From contig CM072344.1 of assembly GCA_036874045.1 (NCBI GenBank), forward strand, positions 6,048,501 to 6,112,500: 64,000 bases of DNA, read 5' to 3'. Origin of the DNA: Cymodocea nodosa (lineage: Eukaryota; Streptophyta; Magnoliopsida; Alismatales; Cymodoceaceae). Positions 1 to 10,784 of the stretch are shown here, piece after piece (position 1 is the stretch's first letter; each line of letters starts with the position of its first letter). A program made the translations under genes and the position numbers. Under the pieces are notes generated by a model that made no database searches, was not told the origin of the DNA, and worked only from the letters and a program-made list of their open reading frames with translations.

Positions 1-109
1 GGGGATTGGTTCTTATTGGTTAAATAATGAAATAAATGCATAATATGACTTTAATAAATATCATGTAAATCTATTTAACCAAAAAGATCCTATAAAAATA
101 TGCAACATT

Positions 110-880
110 TTAATCCAAACAGCATGCAATAGTAGGAGTCCTAGGATCACTATACTTTCTAGGGATGTAATCATAAAAGTAAGAACTACTGGCTTTCGCT
201 AAGTTCACACTCTTGGGTATCTTTCTAACTCTTTTCTTAGTACATAAATCTTTTAGGAACTTAGCATGTGAGGGAACTTGTTGAATTAATTTCAATAAAG
301 GTATGCTCACTCTCACTAGCTCAAAAGTCTCTCTAATCTTATCTAACTTGTCTCCTCCTGATTCAACTCTAAGTCTAGTAGGGTAAGGGGTACTAGTAGA
401 TGATTCTAATGGGGCATCGACTACTTGCTTACCCTTATCACTTCTAGAGACAACTATAGGGTCTTCAAGAATTTCTACTCTAGGTGGATTGCAACAGGAC
501 TCTTTTGGATCAGCATGAAAAACACTCTTGCTATAATTACTAACGGATTTATCTTTAGCAATACTATCCATAATTGCATCAAATTTAGCTATATCTTCAC
601 TTAGATCTATACTAGATGTATGATAAGAAATTTCATATTTGCTAGTAGATGCATGATTAGGTAAATCATGTTGAGCATATGAATCATATTTCATGTGTGG
701 AAAATGATTACTTTCATACTCTAATACAGTACTTGGCATGCTAGAATTTTGTTCATGAGGCAGATAATTTTGGCATTCACTAGTCACATGATCACTTGCA
801 AAACAAGAAAAACATGATGGCATATAATCATTTTCATCATAGGCGTAATAGTCATCAACTTGGCTTGGCCAATCATCCAT
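110..880 (-). pseudogene. Gypsy A pol N-terminal region (pre-protease), truncated
   Basis: 256 codons are open, starting at the ATG complementary to 878-880. Near residue 22 there is a CCHC zinc knuckle (CFSCFASDHVTSEC, C-x2-C-x4-H-x4-C), as in nucleocapsid proteins. An acidic, Ser-rich stretch follows. Residues about 188-250 (PLLKLIQQVPSHAKFLKDLC onward) match the segment just before the aspartic protease in Athila-type pol and align with the same part of the gypsy B polyprotein. The frame then loses similarity at a TIACCLD-stop end, before any protease motif, so the protein is broken. The ORF is the first gene after the PBS; no gag lies between them. It is probably not functional. Confidence 0.7.
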
Positions 881-1910
881 GGCAAATAAGCTCTAAATCA
901 GATAAAAGAAAATAAAGCATCAACAACTAAGTTAATCTTTACCAGCCTTTTGTTTTTAATTTATCTAAACTGTTCAAGTGATTCACTATTATTCAGATCT
1001 GCAAAAAGTAGCAACCAAGTGAGTACACTTAATTCATTTCAATAAAAGAATGAGTAAACAATGAAAGAATAAACAATAATTAAATGAAAATTAAAGAATA
1101 AAGTAATAAAAATAAAAGAATTAATGAATAATGTAATTTATGAATAAAAAAATCAACCGATTTGATCAAAACACTGCCAAGAATTAAATAATCAAAAATA
1201 GAAATTCCACCAAGTGAGGTTACTGTAGCAAATCCGATGCCAATTCATCAGATTCTATTCACATTTCCTATTTTCAAAAATTTATAACTAGAGATATACA
1301 CACTCAAATTAAACATGTAAATATGCATTGGAAAGGTCTAAATGTGTACTTTCATGATATCCAACAAAATAAAATTTTTTTAACATTCCTAATATAGGAG
1401 TTTTCTAGTTCATTCCAAATCAAATAATGAAACTAATTTCAAACTACAACTACATGATAGTCTGAATTTGAAAAATCATAACTTCTTGCACACAACTCCA
1501 AATTAAGCATGTAAATACTCTAAAGAAACATCTTAAACTGAACTTTACAGGAAAAATATAATAAAATTCATGGCAAGTCTTGCATATAGCAGAATTTAAA
1601 TTTTTAGATTATAGGTTTTGCATTTCAAAATAATTACAAATACTATACACTAAACCTTCGTGCATTATGTATATCCTATTAACCAATGATTTTAAACCAT
1701 TCTAACGTCTCATCTTATGGACAAAACCTATTTGAATGTGAAGTAATAACATGGTCTATCAGGAATTTACATCAACTAAAGAAAATTGAACTACACATTA
1801 AAACAAGTAAATAAACACAACATAAAAGAATATTCACAACAAACAATCATCACTTTTCAAAAATCCTTAAAAAAAAAAAACCAAATAAATTCGGTAAAAA
1901 CATAACCAAA
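881..1910 (-). other. Untranslated leader of gypsy A
   Basis: About 1 kb of very A+T-rich sequence separates the PBS from the pol ORF. It holds no ORF worth calling. Two imperfect copies of a short phrase (around AATTAAACATGTAAATA near 1307 and AATTAAGCATGTAAATA near 1502) point to an old internal duplication. The usual place for gag holds nothing gag-like. Confidence 0.5.
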
Positions 1911-1928
1911 TCCCTGGCAATGGCACCA
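1911..1928 (-). promoter_or_regulatory. Primer-binding site of gypsy A
   Basis: The minus strand reads TGGTGCCATTGCCAGGGA, nine bases after the LTR end. It is a one- or two-base variant of the TGGCRCCGTTGCCGGGGA type found at the same place in gypsy B and in Athila-like elements. It would prime minus-strand DNA synthesis from a tRNA 3' end; I did not establish which tRNA. Confidence 0.75.
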
Positions 1929-1937
1929 AAAACTTGT

Positions 1938-4140
1938 TGAGGTTTTTTTTGTCCCCAAAATAAGATCTTAAAAACTCACAAAGGGGCCAAAATGATAAAA
2001 CATTAAACTCCAAACTCATTTTAAAATAACCGCAAGCGCATAGTGCAATTGTAGTATACTTCGACAAGTACAGGTCGAATCCACAAAGATTTGGCGTTAC
2101 TAAATATTTCTAAGATGCACAAAACAATGATTTGAAAATATGGTAAAAGCTTGATTCAAAAATCTCTTTCACAAATGGTTCATTCATCCTTGCATAAAGA
2201 TATTATGATGTAAACCTTGTCTGAAAACACAGAACTTTACATCATTTCTTATGAACTCCCACTTCATCCTATTGAACAAAAAATCACATAAAAATTACAG
2301 ATTGAAACCTCTTTGGATCAAATAGAAAACCCAATTGATTTCATTCAAAAACATTAAGCACAACTCTGTGAACATAGAGACTAATACAAACATGCATTCA
2401 ACAACTCAACAATGTAGATTTTCATATGGTAACTAAAAATAACATAACTCCCTCAATTCTTGATGAAATTGCCCGAAATAAAAAAGCTTTTGCAAATAAC
2501 CTCGTAAACTAAAAATCCATTAAGAATTGTGCAAAAATTAAGGTTCTGATAGAGAAATAGGGCAGTTGTGCACTCATTGAATAAAATTGATAACTCGTCT
2601 AAAACTTCTTTGAAAAATTCAATTAAACCCAAAATCTAATCTTCAAGAGCTTGTCCAAACATCCAAAAACCATGAAAAACTGACATCGGAAACCTGCTAA
2701 ACATTCACATCAAGATTGCACAACATTGAATTCAAGGAAATTTCTGTTCTTCTCTCAAAACAAGGGAACCAAACAACTACTACCATGGTGTTTATTGAAT
2801 CACTTCAAAAGAACTTGAAGTAAAGAATAGACACACCCAATACACATGGATTTACAAATATTTACAAATATACAAAGGGGGTTAATCTCATATTAGTGAA
2901 ACTATACACAAATCAAAAGAAATATGCACATTCATTCACACATTCACAAAATGCAACACAAATTTACTTTAATTAACTCAAACAAAGTATAACATGATAC
3001 TAAAATTAAAGTCCTACGATTAAGCCATAATCTAACATTACAACTGAACCTAAAATTACAACTACAATACTTAAAAGCTATCATTAACCTACTGAAATTA
3101 TAAAGAACAAAGCTTCAAACAAGGAAATGAAAACCTAAAGAGCTAAATCACTACAACCCTATTTACCTTGAAGTGCAAACTTACTTTGGGGAAGAATGGT
3201 GCAAGAGATGTGCTCCTAGCCAAGAAGTTTGTGGTTGTCACCACATGAATTCTCTTCCGAAAGCAGGAGGTCTTCAAACACCACCAAACTCCAAATGCAA
3301 GTAGTCATCCACCTAGGATCCACAACCCTTGCCTTTCTTCTACTAGGAAATGATCCACAGAAGAGGGGAGATAGTTGCATGGCTTTAGATGTGCTCCAAA
3401 CAGCAACCACGAGCTCTGGAATGGGGTCTCTTGCCGCCCTCCTACCAGCAACCACCAAGAGAAGAAGAAGGAAGGCCAGCCAAACCTTGTCTTCAACCTT
3501 GGAGCTCCATGAGAGGGGGGAGAGCACCACCACAACCTGAGCTTGAGGAGAGGAGAGGGGCTGATGACTCCATGGGCTGGAAATGAAGAAACTTGTGAAA
3601 AGAGAGGAGTGGAATGGTCGGCCTTGCCTCTTGCTTTATAGAGGCTCCAAGTGGTGGGATCTAATCTCCACCATAGATCTTCAATCCAAGGGCCAAGATT
3701 CATTCCAACTTATTTGCTTTATTTTTCTTAGTTTTCAACCTACAAAACTCAAACAAATACATCAAAACACTCAAGAAATAAGATTATATATATTCCTAAA
3801 CATGGATACTTCAAAAGGGATAAAAATCACATTTTTCATTAAATTCCAAAAATACCCATGTACTTATTTAAATAATTAATCCTAAGTACTAAAGTAAAAT
3901 TAATCTACTTAATGAAATGCAATTGTATTGCCACCAAGATATAAATGTGTTTTCATGAAGTGCAAAATAACAAATAGAGTCTCATTTATGCATTATTTTT
4001 TCATTTAAGACCATAACTACATTATTTGTCCAAAATGCATTATAACTTAAATCTTCATTAAGCACCTATGAGTATATGGCTTTAAGCACATAAAATGCAT
4101 CAATTAACTATATAAAATAATCATAAATTACGACTCTACA
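1938..4140 (-). repeat. 5' LTR of gypsy A
   Basis: On the minus strand the LTR starts TGTAGAGTCG at 4140 and ends AACCTCA at 1938, about 2203 bp. The TGAGG inner end was chosen because the solo copy at 58725-60810 ends there with a perfect target duplication. Short ORFs on both strands around 3216-3879 (Leu/Ser-rich, overlapping each other) recur at the same place in the solo copy and look like shadows of LTR sequence, not genes. No target duplication can be checked because the left end is outside the window. Confidence 0.85.
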
Positions 4141-5337
4141 ATGTTTAGCTCGTGAATGTAAGACAGGATTTTTAGACAAACTTATTGCAGAACTAATATC
4201 ATAGAAAATCTTAGTTGGTTCATAGGCTAAATTAAAGTCTTTTAAAGTTTGTTTGATCCACAGGATTTGAGCATAGTAAAGTGCAACAGTTATATATTTA
4301 GCTTCAATTGTAGATAATGCTACACAATTTTACTTTTTGCTAAATCATGACACTAAAGAATTTCCTAATAATTGACAAGTGCCATTAGTGCTTTTTCTTT
4401 CAGATTTACATCATGCGAAATCAGCATCACTATAACCTATTAAATTTAAAGAACTGTGTTTAAAGTAAAACAATCTTAAATTGATGGTTCTTAATAGATA
4501 TTTAAAAATTTGTTTAATAGCAAGTAGGTGTGATTCTTTAGGATTAGATTGATATCTAGCACAAGTACACACACTAAACATAATATCTGGTCGGCTAGCT
4601 GTTAAATAAAGTAATGAACCAATCATACTTCTATATTGTTTTATATCTACAATTTTTCTAGAGTCATCTTTATCCAACTTAGTGATAGTACTCATTGGTG
4701 TATTCTTTGTTTTGGTGTTGTCTAACCCAAACCTCTTTAATAAATCTTGAATATATTTTTCTTGTGAAATAAAAGTACCCTGATTTAACTGCTTAATTTG
4801 TAAGCCTAGGAAAAATGATAGTTCACCCATCATACTCATTTCAAATTGATTAGTCATGTCTTTCGAAAAAGACTCAACTAATTTATCATTTGTTGCTCCA
4901 AATATGATGTCATCTACATAGATTTCAACTACCAATATATCATTTTTGACATTCTTGATGAAAAGAGTGTGATTAGCTCTTCCCATAGAATACCCTTTTT
5001 CCATAAGAAATTTAGATAATCTCTCGTACCAAGACCTAGGGGCTTGTTTAAGGCCATATAGTGCCTTCTTAAGCTTGTAAACATACTTAGGATGTTTTGA
5101 ATCTTCAAAACCTAGATGTTGTTTTACATATACTTCTTCTTTTATATATCCATTTAAAAAAGTAGTCTTAACATCCATTTGATATAATTTGAAATCCATG
5201 TAACAAGCATATGCTAGCAAAATTCGTATTGATTCTAGTCTAGCAACAGGAGCAAATGTTCCATCATAGTCAATTCATTCCTCTTGCTTGTAACCTTAAG
5301 CAACTAATCTAGCTTTGTTTTTAACTATATGTCCATC
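4141..5337 (-). pseudogene. Copia G reverse transcriptase and RNase H region
   Basis: The 269-codon open segment 5220-4411 is the RT core of a Ty1/copia polyprotein. It has the palm start [27 protein letters not shown], and the catalytic YVDDIIFG motif with both aspartates kept. It ends with the RT-RNase H link [10 protein letters not shown] and YSDADFA. Beyond a stop at about 4411 the RNase H tail continues (CQLLGNS, VALSTIEA, HSRAKH) with several stops. Gypsy A interrupts it at 4140, which removed the very end and the 3' LTR. RT copies the element RNA and RNase H removes it, inside cytoplasmic particles. Here the gene is dead because of stops and truncation. Confidence 0.85.
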
Positions 5338-6560
5338 TTAATCTACTTTGTTTCTCAATACCCACCTTGTTCCTATTATGGATAGATTTTCAAGTGGTGG
5401 AACTAGATCCCATATCTCAATTCTTATAAATTGATTTAGCTCATCTTGCATAGCTAAATACCAAAATTCATCTTCTAAGGCATCTTCAATTTTCTTAGGT
5501 TCTAGTAAAGAAACAAATGAGTAAGCACCACAAATGTTGACTACTAATGACCTAGTCCTAACTCCTTGATTAGGATCGCCTATTATCTGATCAATAGGAT
5601 GTGATGAAGTATAACGCCAATTTCTATGTTGTTCCACATTTTCTATAGGTATGACATTATTTTCTTCTAAATCTTCATCATTTAAATTCATATTTCTTAT
5701 TATGTTAGATAATCTCTCAATTTCTCTGTCAACATCATTTGGTACCATTTTTGGGAGAATTTCTAAATCAAAGTTTTCAACATGTCTAAAATCCAAATGA
5801 GAATTTTCATGAAATTTCACATATAGGGTTTCCTCAATGGTTTTTGTTGATTTGTTATATACTCTATATGCCTTACTTCTAATGGAATAACCAACAAAAA
5901 TACCCTCATTTGATTTGGCTCTAAATTTGTCTCTTCGTTCCTTATTATTTAAAATAAAACACTTAGGTTTTAAATAACTTATTTTGGGAACCTTGTTATA
6001 CCATATCTCATAAGGAGTTTTATCCAAAATTGGTCTTAGATGTACTCTATTTATAACATAACATGTTATATGAACTACTTCTGCCTAGAGAGATAGGGTA
6101 ACTTATTTTCATTTAACATGGTTTTGGACATTTCCTAAAGTGATCTGTTTTTACGTTCTACTATTCCATTTTGTGAAGGAGCTCTTGGAAACGAGTACCT
6201 ATGATCTATGCCTAATTCTTCACAAAAGGTGTCCATTTGATCATTATCAAATTCTGTACCATGATCACTCCTAAGTTTTTGAATTTTAACATTTTGCTCA
6301 TTCTGAACTTTATTACAGAATATCTTAAATATTTCAAAAACTTTAGTTTTATTAGCTAGGAAATAAACCTAAGTAAACCTAGAATAGTCATCAACTAGTA
6401 CAAAAGCATAATGTTTACCTCCTAGACTAGTTGTCCTAGTAGGTCCAAATAAATCCATATGCACTAGTTCTAATACTCTTTTGCTTGTTATTTCATTTAA
6501 ACTTTTAAAGGATGTTTTATGTAATTTACCTAGTTGGCATGCATCATACATAAACTCTTT
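5338..6560 (-). pseudogene. Copia G integrase and integrase-RT linker
   Basis: Reading leftward from 6560, the segment holds the integrase core: LVDDYSRFT (first catalytic Asp), LRSDHGTEFDN (second Asp) and QNGIVERKNRSL (catalytic Glu), spaced as in DDE integrases. The 229-codon open stretch 6027-5338 follows, with TPYEIWY, FVGYSIRSKAYRVYN and the linker up to IIGTRWVLRNK, which begins RT. Stops occur at former Trp or Gln codons in the core. The order protease-integrase-RT-RNase H is the Ty1/copia signature. It is non-functional. Confidence 0.82.
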
Positions 6561-7265
6561 CGAGTACTTAATACTAGGTAAACCTCTGACTAAATTCTTT
6601 TTAGATAGCTTTTGTAATAATTTTAAGTTTGAGTGTCCTAACCTTCTATGTCATAAAATAACTTCATCTGATTTTATAATTAAGCAAGCATTGTCTTTAA
6701 TAATATCAAAAGGCAAATTCAGAATACAAATGGATCCTTTCTTATATGTAGTAAATAAAATTTCGTTTGTAGACATGTTCATAATTTTACAAGAATCTTT
6801 TTCAAAAATTACTCTATAAAACTTCATTAAAACAGGAACACTCAATAAATTAAAACCTAAGTTTTCCACTAATAAGACATCATTTATAAAACATTTTTCA
6901 GTCTCCTAAACCTTGCCAGACCCAAGGATATTTGTTTTGCTTTTATTTCCAAAGATAACTTGTTCATTCTTGGTCTTTGTTACTTTTGTAAGTAATCGTA
7001 TATCTCCAATCATGTGGTTGAATGCTCCATTGTCCATTATCCATTTCGATTTGTGTACCTACAAAACAGTTAAGAAGAGATTTTATCTCTTGGAACTCAT
7101 TTCTAAGTGGGTCCAAGAATTTTAGAGAGAATCATATCAATATTTTTAAAGTTCAACTTATCTATTTTCTAATAATTATTCTTGCGTTTATTTTTCTTAG
7201 TGTTATAATTATCAGAACATTTATCTCTATGTAAACTAGAGTTGAAATTTTCATTTCTAACATTA
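6561..7265 (-). pseudogene. Copia G protease and GAG-pre-integrase region
   Basis: Around 7060-7030 the minus strand encodes a copia aspartic protease active site in altered form (WIMDNGAFNHMIGD; the usual motif is DSG, here DNG). Downstream come GNKSKTNILGSG and the 72-codon open stretch 6869-6651 (MENLGFNLLSV), typical of the region between protease and integrase. It ends in a stop followed by HRRLGH, where LWHRRLGH is expected, then the C-x2-C-like YDACQLGKLHK zinc-binding part. Upstream of 7265 similarity fades; no gag can be recognised before LTR F begins near 7325. Confidence 0.7.
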
Positions 7266-7324
7266 TTTGATTGTTGATCCCAATATCTGATATTTTTTAA
7301 ATATGAAGAAAACTAATCAAAAAT

Positions 7325-7800
7325 ATGAAAATCACGATTGCAAGTGCAAGTGCAAGAACTAGAAGAGTTACAAGAAGATATAATATGAAGGAAAATCACG
7401 ATTGCACATATCACACAGGAATTAACTCATGGAATGAAGGAGAAATCACCATCGTTGATATGAATGAAGGAAATCCAACCGATCATTTAAACAGAAACAA
7501 TTACTATTGAAAGAAATATAAAAGAAGAGGAGAAAACTATGTATAGAGGGTGGAGGACCATGCTAACTGTAGGAAGCATTGGAAGTTCCCTAAAGCTCCA
7601 ATACACATGTGTAGAAATCGAAATAGTGCACAATTCTTACTCAATCTTTGTGGGATCGACCTGTACTTTCACACAAATACAATATACATTGTGTACTTGC
7701 AATTAAAAATATAAATTGGACTTAATATCTAATTTGTGTGAAAAGTTGTTTGTTTACTTCTAAAATTTATTAATATAAGCATAAAAACAAATCAAATAAG
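7325..7800 (+). repeat. LTR F fragment (U5-side end), plus strand
   Basis: The sequence matches parts of the F LTR seen at 16346-18328 (minus) and at 63600-63720: AAATCACGATTGCAC, ATCACCATCGTTGATATGAATGAAGG and the closing part with GATCGACCTGTACTT...GTGTACTTGCAATTAAA. A middle section of roughly 400-500 bp found in the full LTR is missing, and the 5' half is missing. A 61-codon ORF at 7325-7510 lies in it and has no support as a gene. Confidence 0.65.
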
Positions 7801-7834
7801 TTTTCCAACACCAAGACAAGTTCTCTAATGCCAC

Positions 7835-8791
7835 CAAATAGACAAGTTTCTGATTTAACTTTTCACAATAATACACTCTTCAATGGATTGTTTCTATTGT
7901 ACTTATTGAATTTCCAAGTCCAAATATGGCAAGTTACTGTTTAGAAGGATGTTTCAAGATAACCTTTCAATTTCCTTTAATTTTTGAATGGTTAGCTATG
8001 GTAACCTTTTGAAATCTATTTGTAACCTTCCAATGAATAGAAGCTATCTTTAAGTCTATCACATGTGGGCTTTAAGTCATACATGTGAGTCTCCTTAAGT
8101 TCAGATAGTTTAGTAGTTAACTTTCCAAAATTCCTCAACTTTCAGATAGTTGACTTTCTTAACTTTTTGATTTTCCTTTTAAGCTTCCAGTACGGATTTC
8201 TGATTTCTACTTGTGTGTATTTGAATAACTTAATTTTTAGATAGTTAAATCTGTAACCTTCCGAACCTTCCTATTTTTTGGATAGTTAGCTTTTCTAACT
8301 TTCCAAAAGATCCTTTTGAAGCTTCTAACTAAGTTTCTGAATTTTACACGTGCATAATTATCTAACTTAACTGTTCGAATAGTTATCTTTTCTAACTCTC
8401 CGATTTTCTTGAACTTTTAGATAGTTAGCTCCTTAACTTTCTAATCATTCAGGCAGCTATCCTACTAACTTTTAGAAGGACTTCTGATTTCGGATAGTTA
8501 GCCTTCTAATTTTTTGAAATAATTCTCTTGTTGTCTTTAAGCTAGCTTTCAAATGGTTATCTTAGTAACCTTCCAATTTTCTTCTTCTTTCAGATACTTA
8601 AGCTTTAAACTATGTTTTACCTATCTAAAATTCCTATTTTTCTCTAACAACATTTTCTGAATTATCTATATCTATTTATCTGCCTTCTAATCTGTAGTTT
8701 TGCTAAACTATAGCTATCTTATGACACTTGTGAAATACAACTTGTTTTCTTATACGGATTTTTGTATTATCAAAACACACAGGTTCTAACA
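7835..8791 (-). repeat. Degenerate C-like copia LTR, minus strand
   Basis: Read on the minus strand from 8791, it begins TGTTAGAACC, then TTTTGATAATACAAAAATCC. This parallels the start of LTR C (TGAAAGGACCT, then TTTTGATAATGCAAAAATC). Near 7990 GTTAGCTATGGTAACC matches the complement of LTR C. The stretch is full of degenerate AACTATCTGAAA/AACTTTCC units. It may be the 5' LTR of copia G, which has the right orientation and side. No gene lies here. The next 200 bp (8792-9008) repeat the same kind of units without a clear end. Confidence 0.5.
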
Positions 8792-9021
8792 AAAAACTTG
8801 TATAGTTAAGTTATCTACATGTGTGTTTATAATGTTTTAAGTTTTCACATGTTTTTTATGTACATTCAGTAATGAAAATTGAAGAGTTAGATAACTATTT
8901 GAGTTTTTATATGCATGGATGGATAACTGTTCGAGTTTTATAAAGTGACTAACAAATAGATAAGTTTTCTTGTTTCAATCACATGTTTTGCAAGTGCAAA
9001 AACTTGAAGAGTTACAAATAA

Positions 9022-9270
9022 GTTATAGATTTGTCTTATGATAGTAATTCTACAATAAATCTTTCCAAAAATCTTGTATTACATTCTAGAGCAAAACATA
9101 TAGAGGTTAGACATCATTTTCTAAGAGATAATATAATTAAAGGAAAAATTAAATTAAGATTTGTGTCTAGTAAAAATCAATTAGCTGATATATTTACAAA
9201 ACCTTTAGATGAAAATACATTCTGCAATATAAGATTAAATTTAGGTATTTGTAGGCTATGTGATGTGTAA
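9022..9270 (+). pseudogene. Copia D0 RNase H C-terminal end
   Basis: Open to the stop at 9268-9270. It encodes INLSKN, LHSRAKHIEVRHHFLRDN, the LADIFTKPLDE motif and the closing RLNLGICRL, all conserved at the end of copia RNase H. It corresponds to the last 80 codons of the D1 polyprotein (46321-46560), with only a few residue changes. The catalytic DSSSA motif survives as DSNST. Nothing upstream of it remains, so this is a fragment. Confidence 0.85.
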
Positions 9271-10784
9271 AATGCTTAAACTCCACAAAAGATAAATATT
9301 GTTGATGATGTTGTTTACCTCATAGATATTATATACTTATCATAAATATCTAAGTAATAACTAAACTACTGCATAAGATACTATGTATTTACAATGAAAT
9401 TATAGTAGTATCTTATTGATTTTACTTATTTTTCTAAGTTTAATGGTTTTTAAAATTTTAAGTGGAAATGTCAATGAGAAACTATAAATACCTTTGAAAT
9501 CCTAAAATTTTCATTAAGTGTTTTCCTTGGATCAATGAAAGCATATGATCAAGAATGAGTTTGACTTGATTGGTTAAACTTGTAGAATAATTTATACGTA
9601 AATCATATTAAGCTACTGGTCAAAAGTATGAGCTTATTGAAATAGATTCATATTTTCAGTAAAATCATAGAAGTAAAAATTCTATGAGATTTGTGTGTTA
9701 TTATATCTATATTAATGAAATACACATATACTATTCTTAAAATAAAAAGTGCTTACAAAATGAAAATCTTTGAGAGTTTATTGATCAATTTGATTATAAG
9801 TCTTTTATACTTGAGTAGATAGGTATGTAAGGATTATTGTCTTGGAAAGGGACCCTTTAAATTTGGCAACCTAAGGTCCTGATCAAACTTGGGATTATTG
9901 ATTGAAATCTCATTACACAGGTACATTAGAAAGCTCTTATATGATTCAAACTCTTCAAACTAACTTTTAAAGAAAATTATTTATACTTACTATTTTGAAA
10001 AGATGAAAGTTGTTTCATTAAATACAGATATCTTTGAAATGAATATAGTTTCTACCAATATGACTGTTGATTTTTTGAATCTAAACCAGTACTTTTGAAA
10101 ATATTTATTTGAAATACATTTCTTTATTCTACTTGTGTTAATCATATTAAGTTTAAAGTTATGTTTTAATTCATATATAGTTGGAGTTGATTTTGAAAAT
10201 CATTCTTGATAAATTCAAGATAACAAAAGTTTCTAAAAATTCTAAAGTATAGTTATGATTAACACCTATTTTGTACAAGTATATTTTGTATGTTATTGAA
10301 TATATTTGAAGTATATTTGTAGGGGGAGGAATAACAATGTCTAAAATAGATTAATATGATTCAGAATATAAACCTTAGTTAATCTAAGTTTAGTACTCTT
10401 AAAATCTTGAAGAAACAATTTAAACAATGAACAAACTATGTTAGGTATATAGAAAGAATATTAGAATAGTTTACTGTGCTCTCAAGATTTTAGTTTAAGT
10501 ATACTAATTAGACATTATATTATGTAAGTTAAGATGTAAAACTGCCTCTTGACAATGTTTTACTCGTTAGGTTAGGTAACTCAAAGAGTTATGCTTAAAT
10601 TTTTGGGTACCTTGATTGAATAAAGTTTATTCAATACTGATTTAACACCCAAACCCGACTACAAGACTTGTTAAGTTATAGCTATAGAAACCCTATTTAA
10701 ACACTTATTACACAAGAACTTAGGTTATCTCGTAACATCTTTCTAAAAATCTTTCCCGCTTATTTGTTCCTGTAACCACTTGCG
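9271..10784 (+). other. D0 spacer between RNase H and extra ORF; no ORF, conserved blocks
   Basis: A 1.5-kb non-coding stretch collinear with 46561-48146 of D1. The best conserved block is 9770-9970 (TACTTGAGTAGATAGGTATG, CCTAAGGTCCTGATCA). It also recurs on the minus strand at 18840-19560. A purine-rich patch, GTAGGGGGAGGA, lies near 10319. The region may be leader for the extra ORF; I see no protein in it. Confidence 0.6.

Larger units (their letters stand above)
1..4140 (-). mobile_element. Gypsy A: 5' end of an Athila-like Ty3/gypsy element, cut by the window edge
   Basis: Reading the minus strand, a 2.2-kb LTR (4140 to 1938) is followed by a primer-binding site, a 1-kb leader and the beginning of a pol-type ORF that runs towards position 1. 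The rest lies outside the window. The element sits inside the RNase H region of copia G: sequence at 4141 resumes in the codons for the RNase H HSRAKH motif. A solo LTR of the same family is at 58725-60810. Assignment to the Athila/Tat side of Ty3/gypsy rests on the PBS, the LTR layout and the pre-protease motif; I did not compare it with a database. Confidence 0.8.

Noticed and set aside
3216-3879. Several ORFs of 65-132 codons on both strands in LTR A, and the matching ones at 59005-59732
   Set aside because: They overlap in four frames and differ in length between the two LTR copies; G+C-richer LTR sequence explains them.
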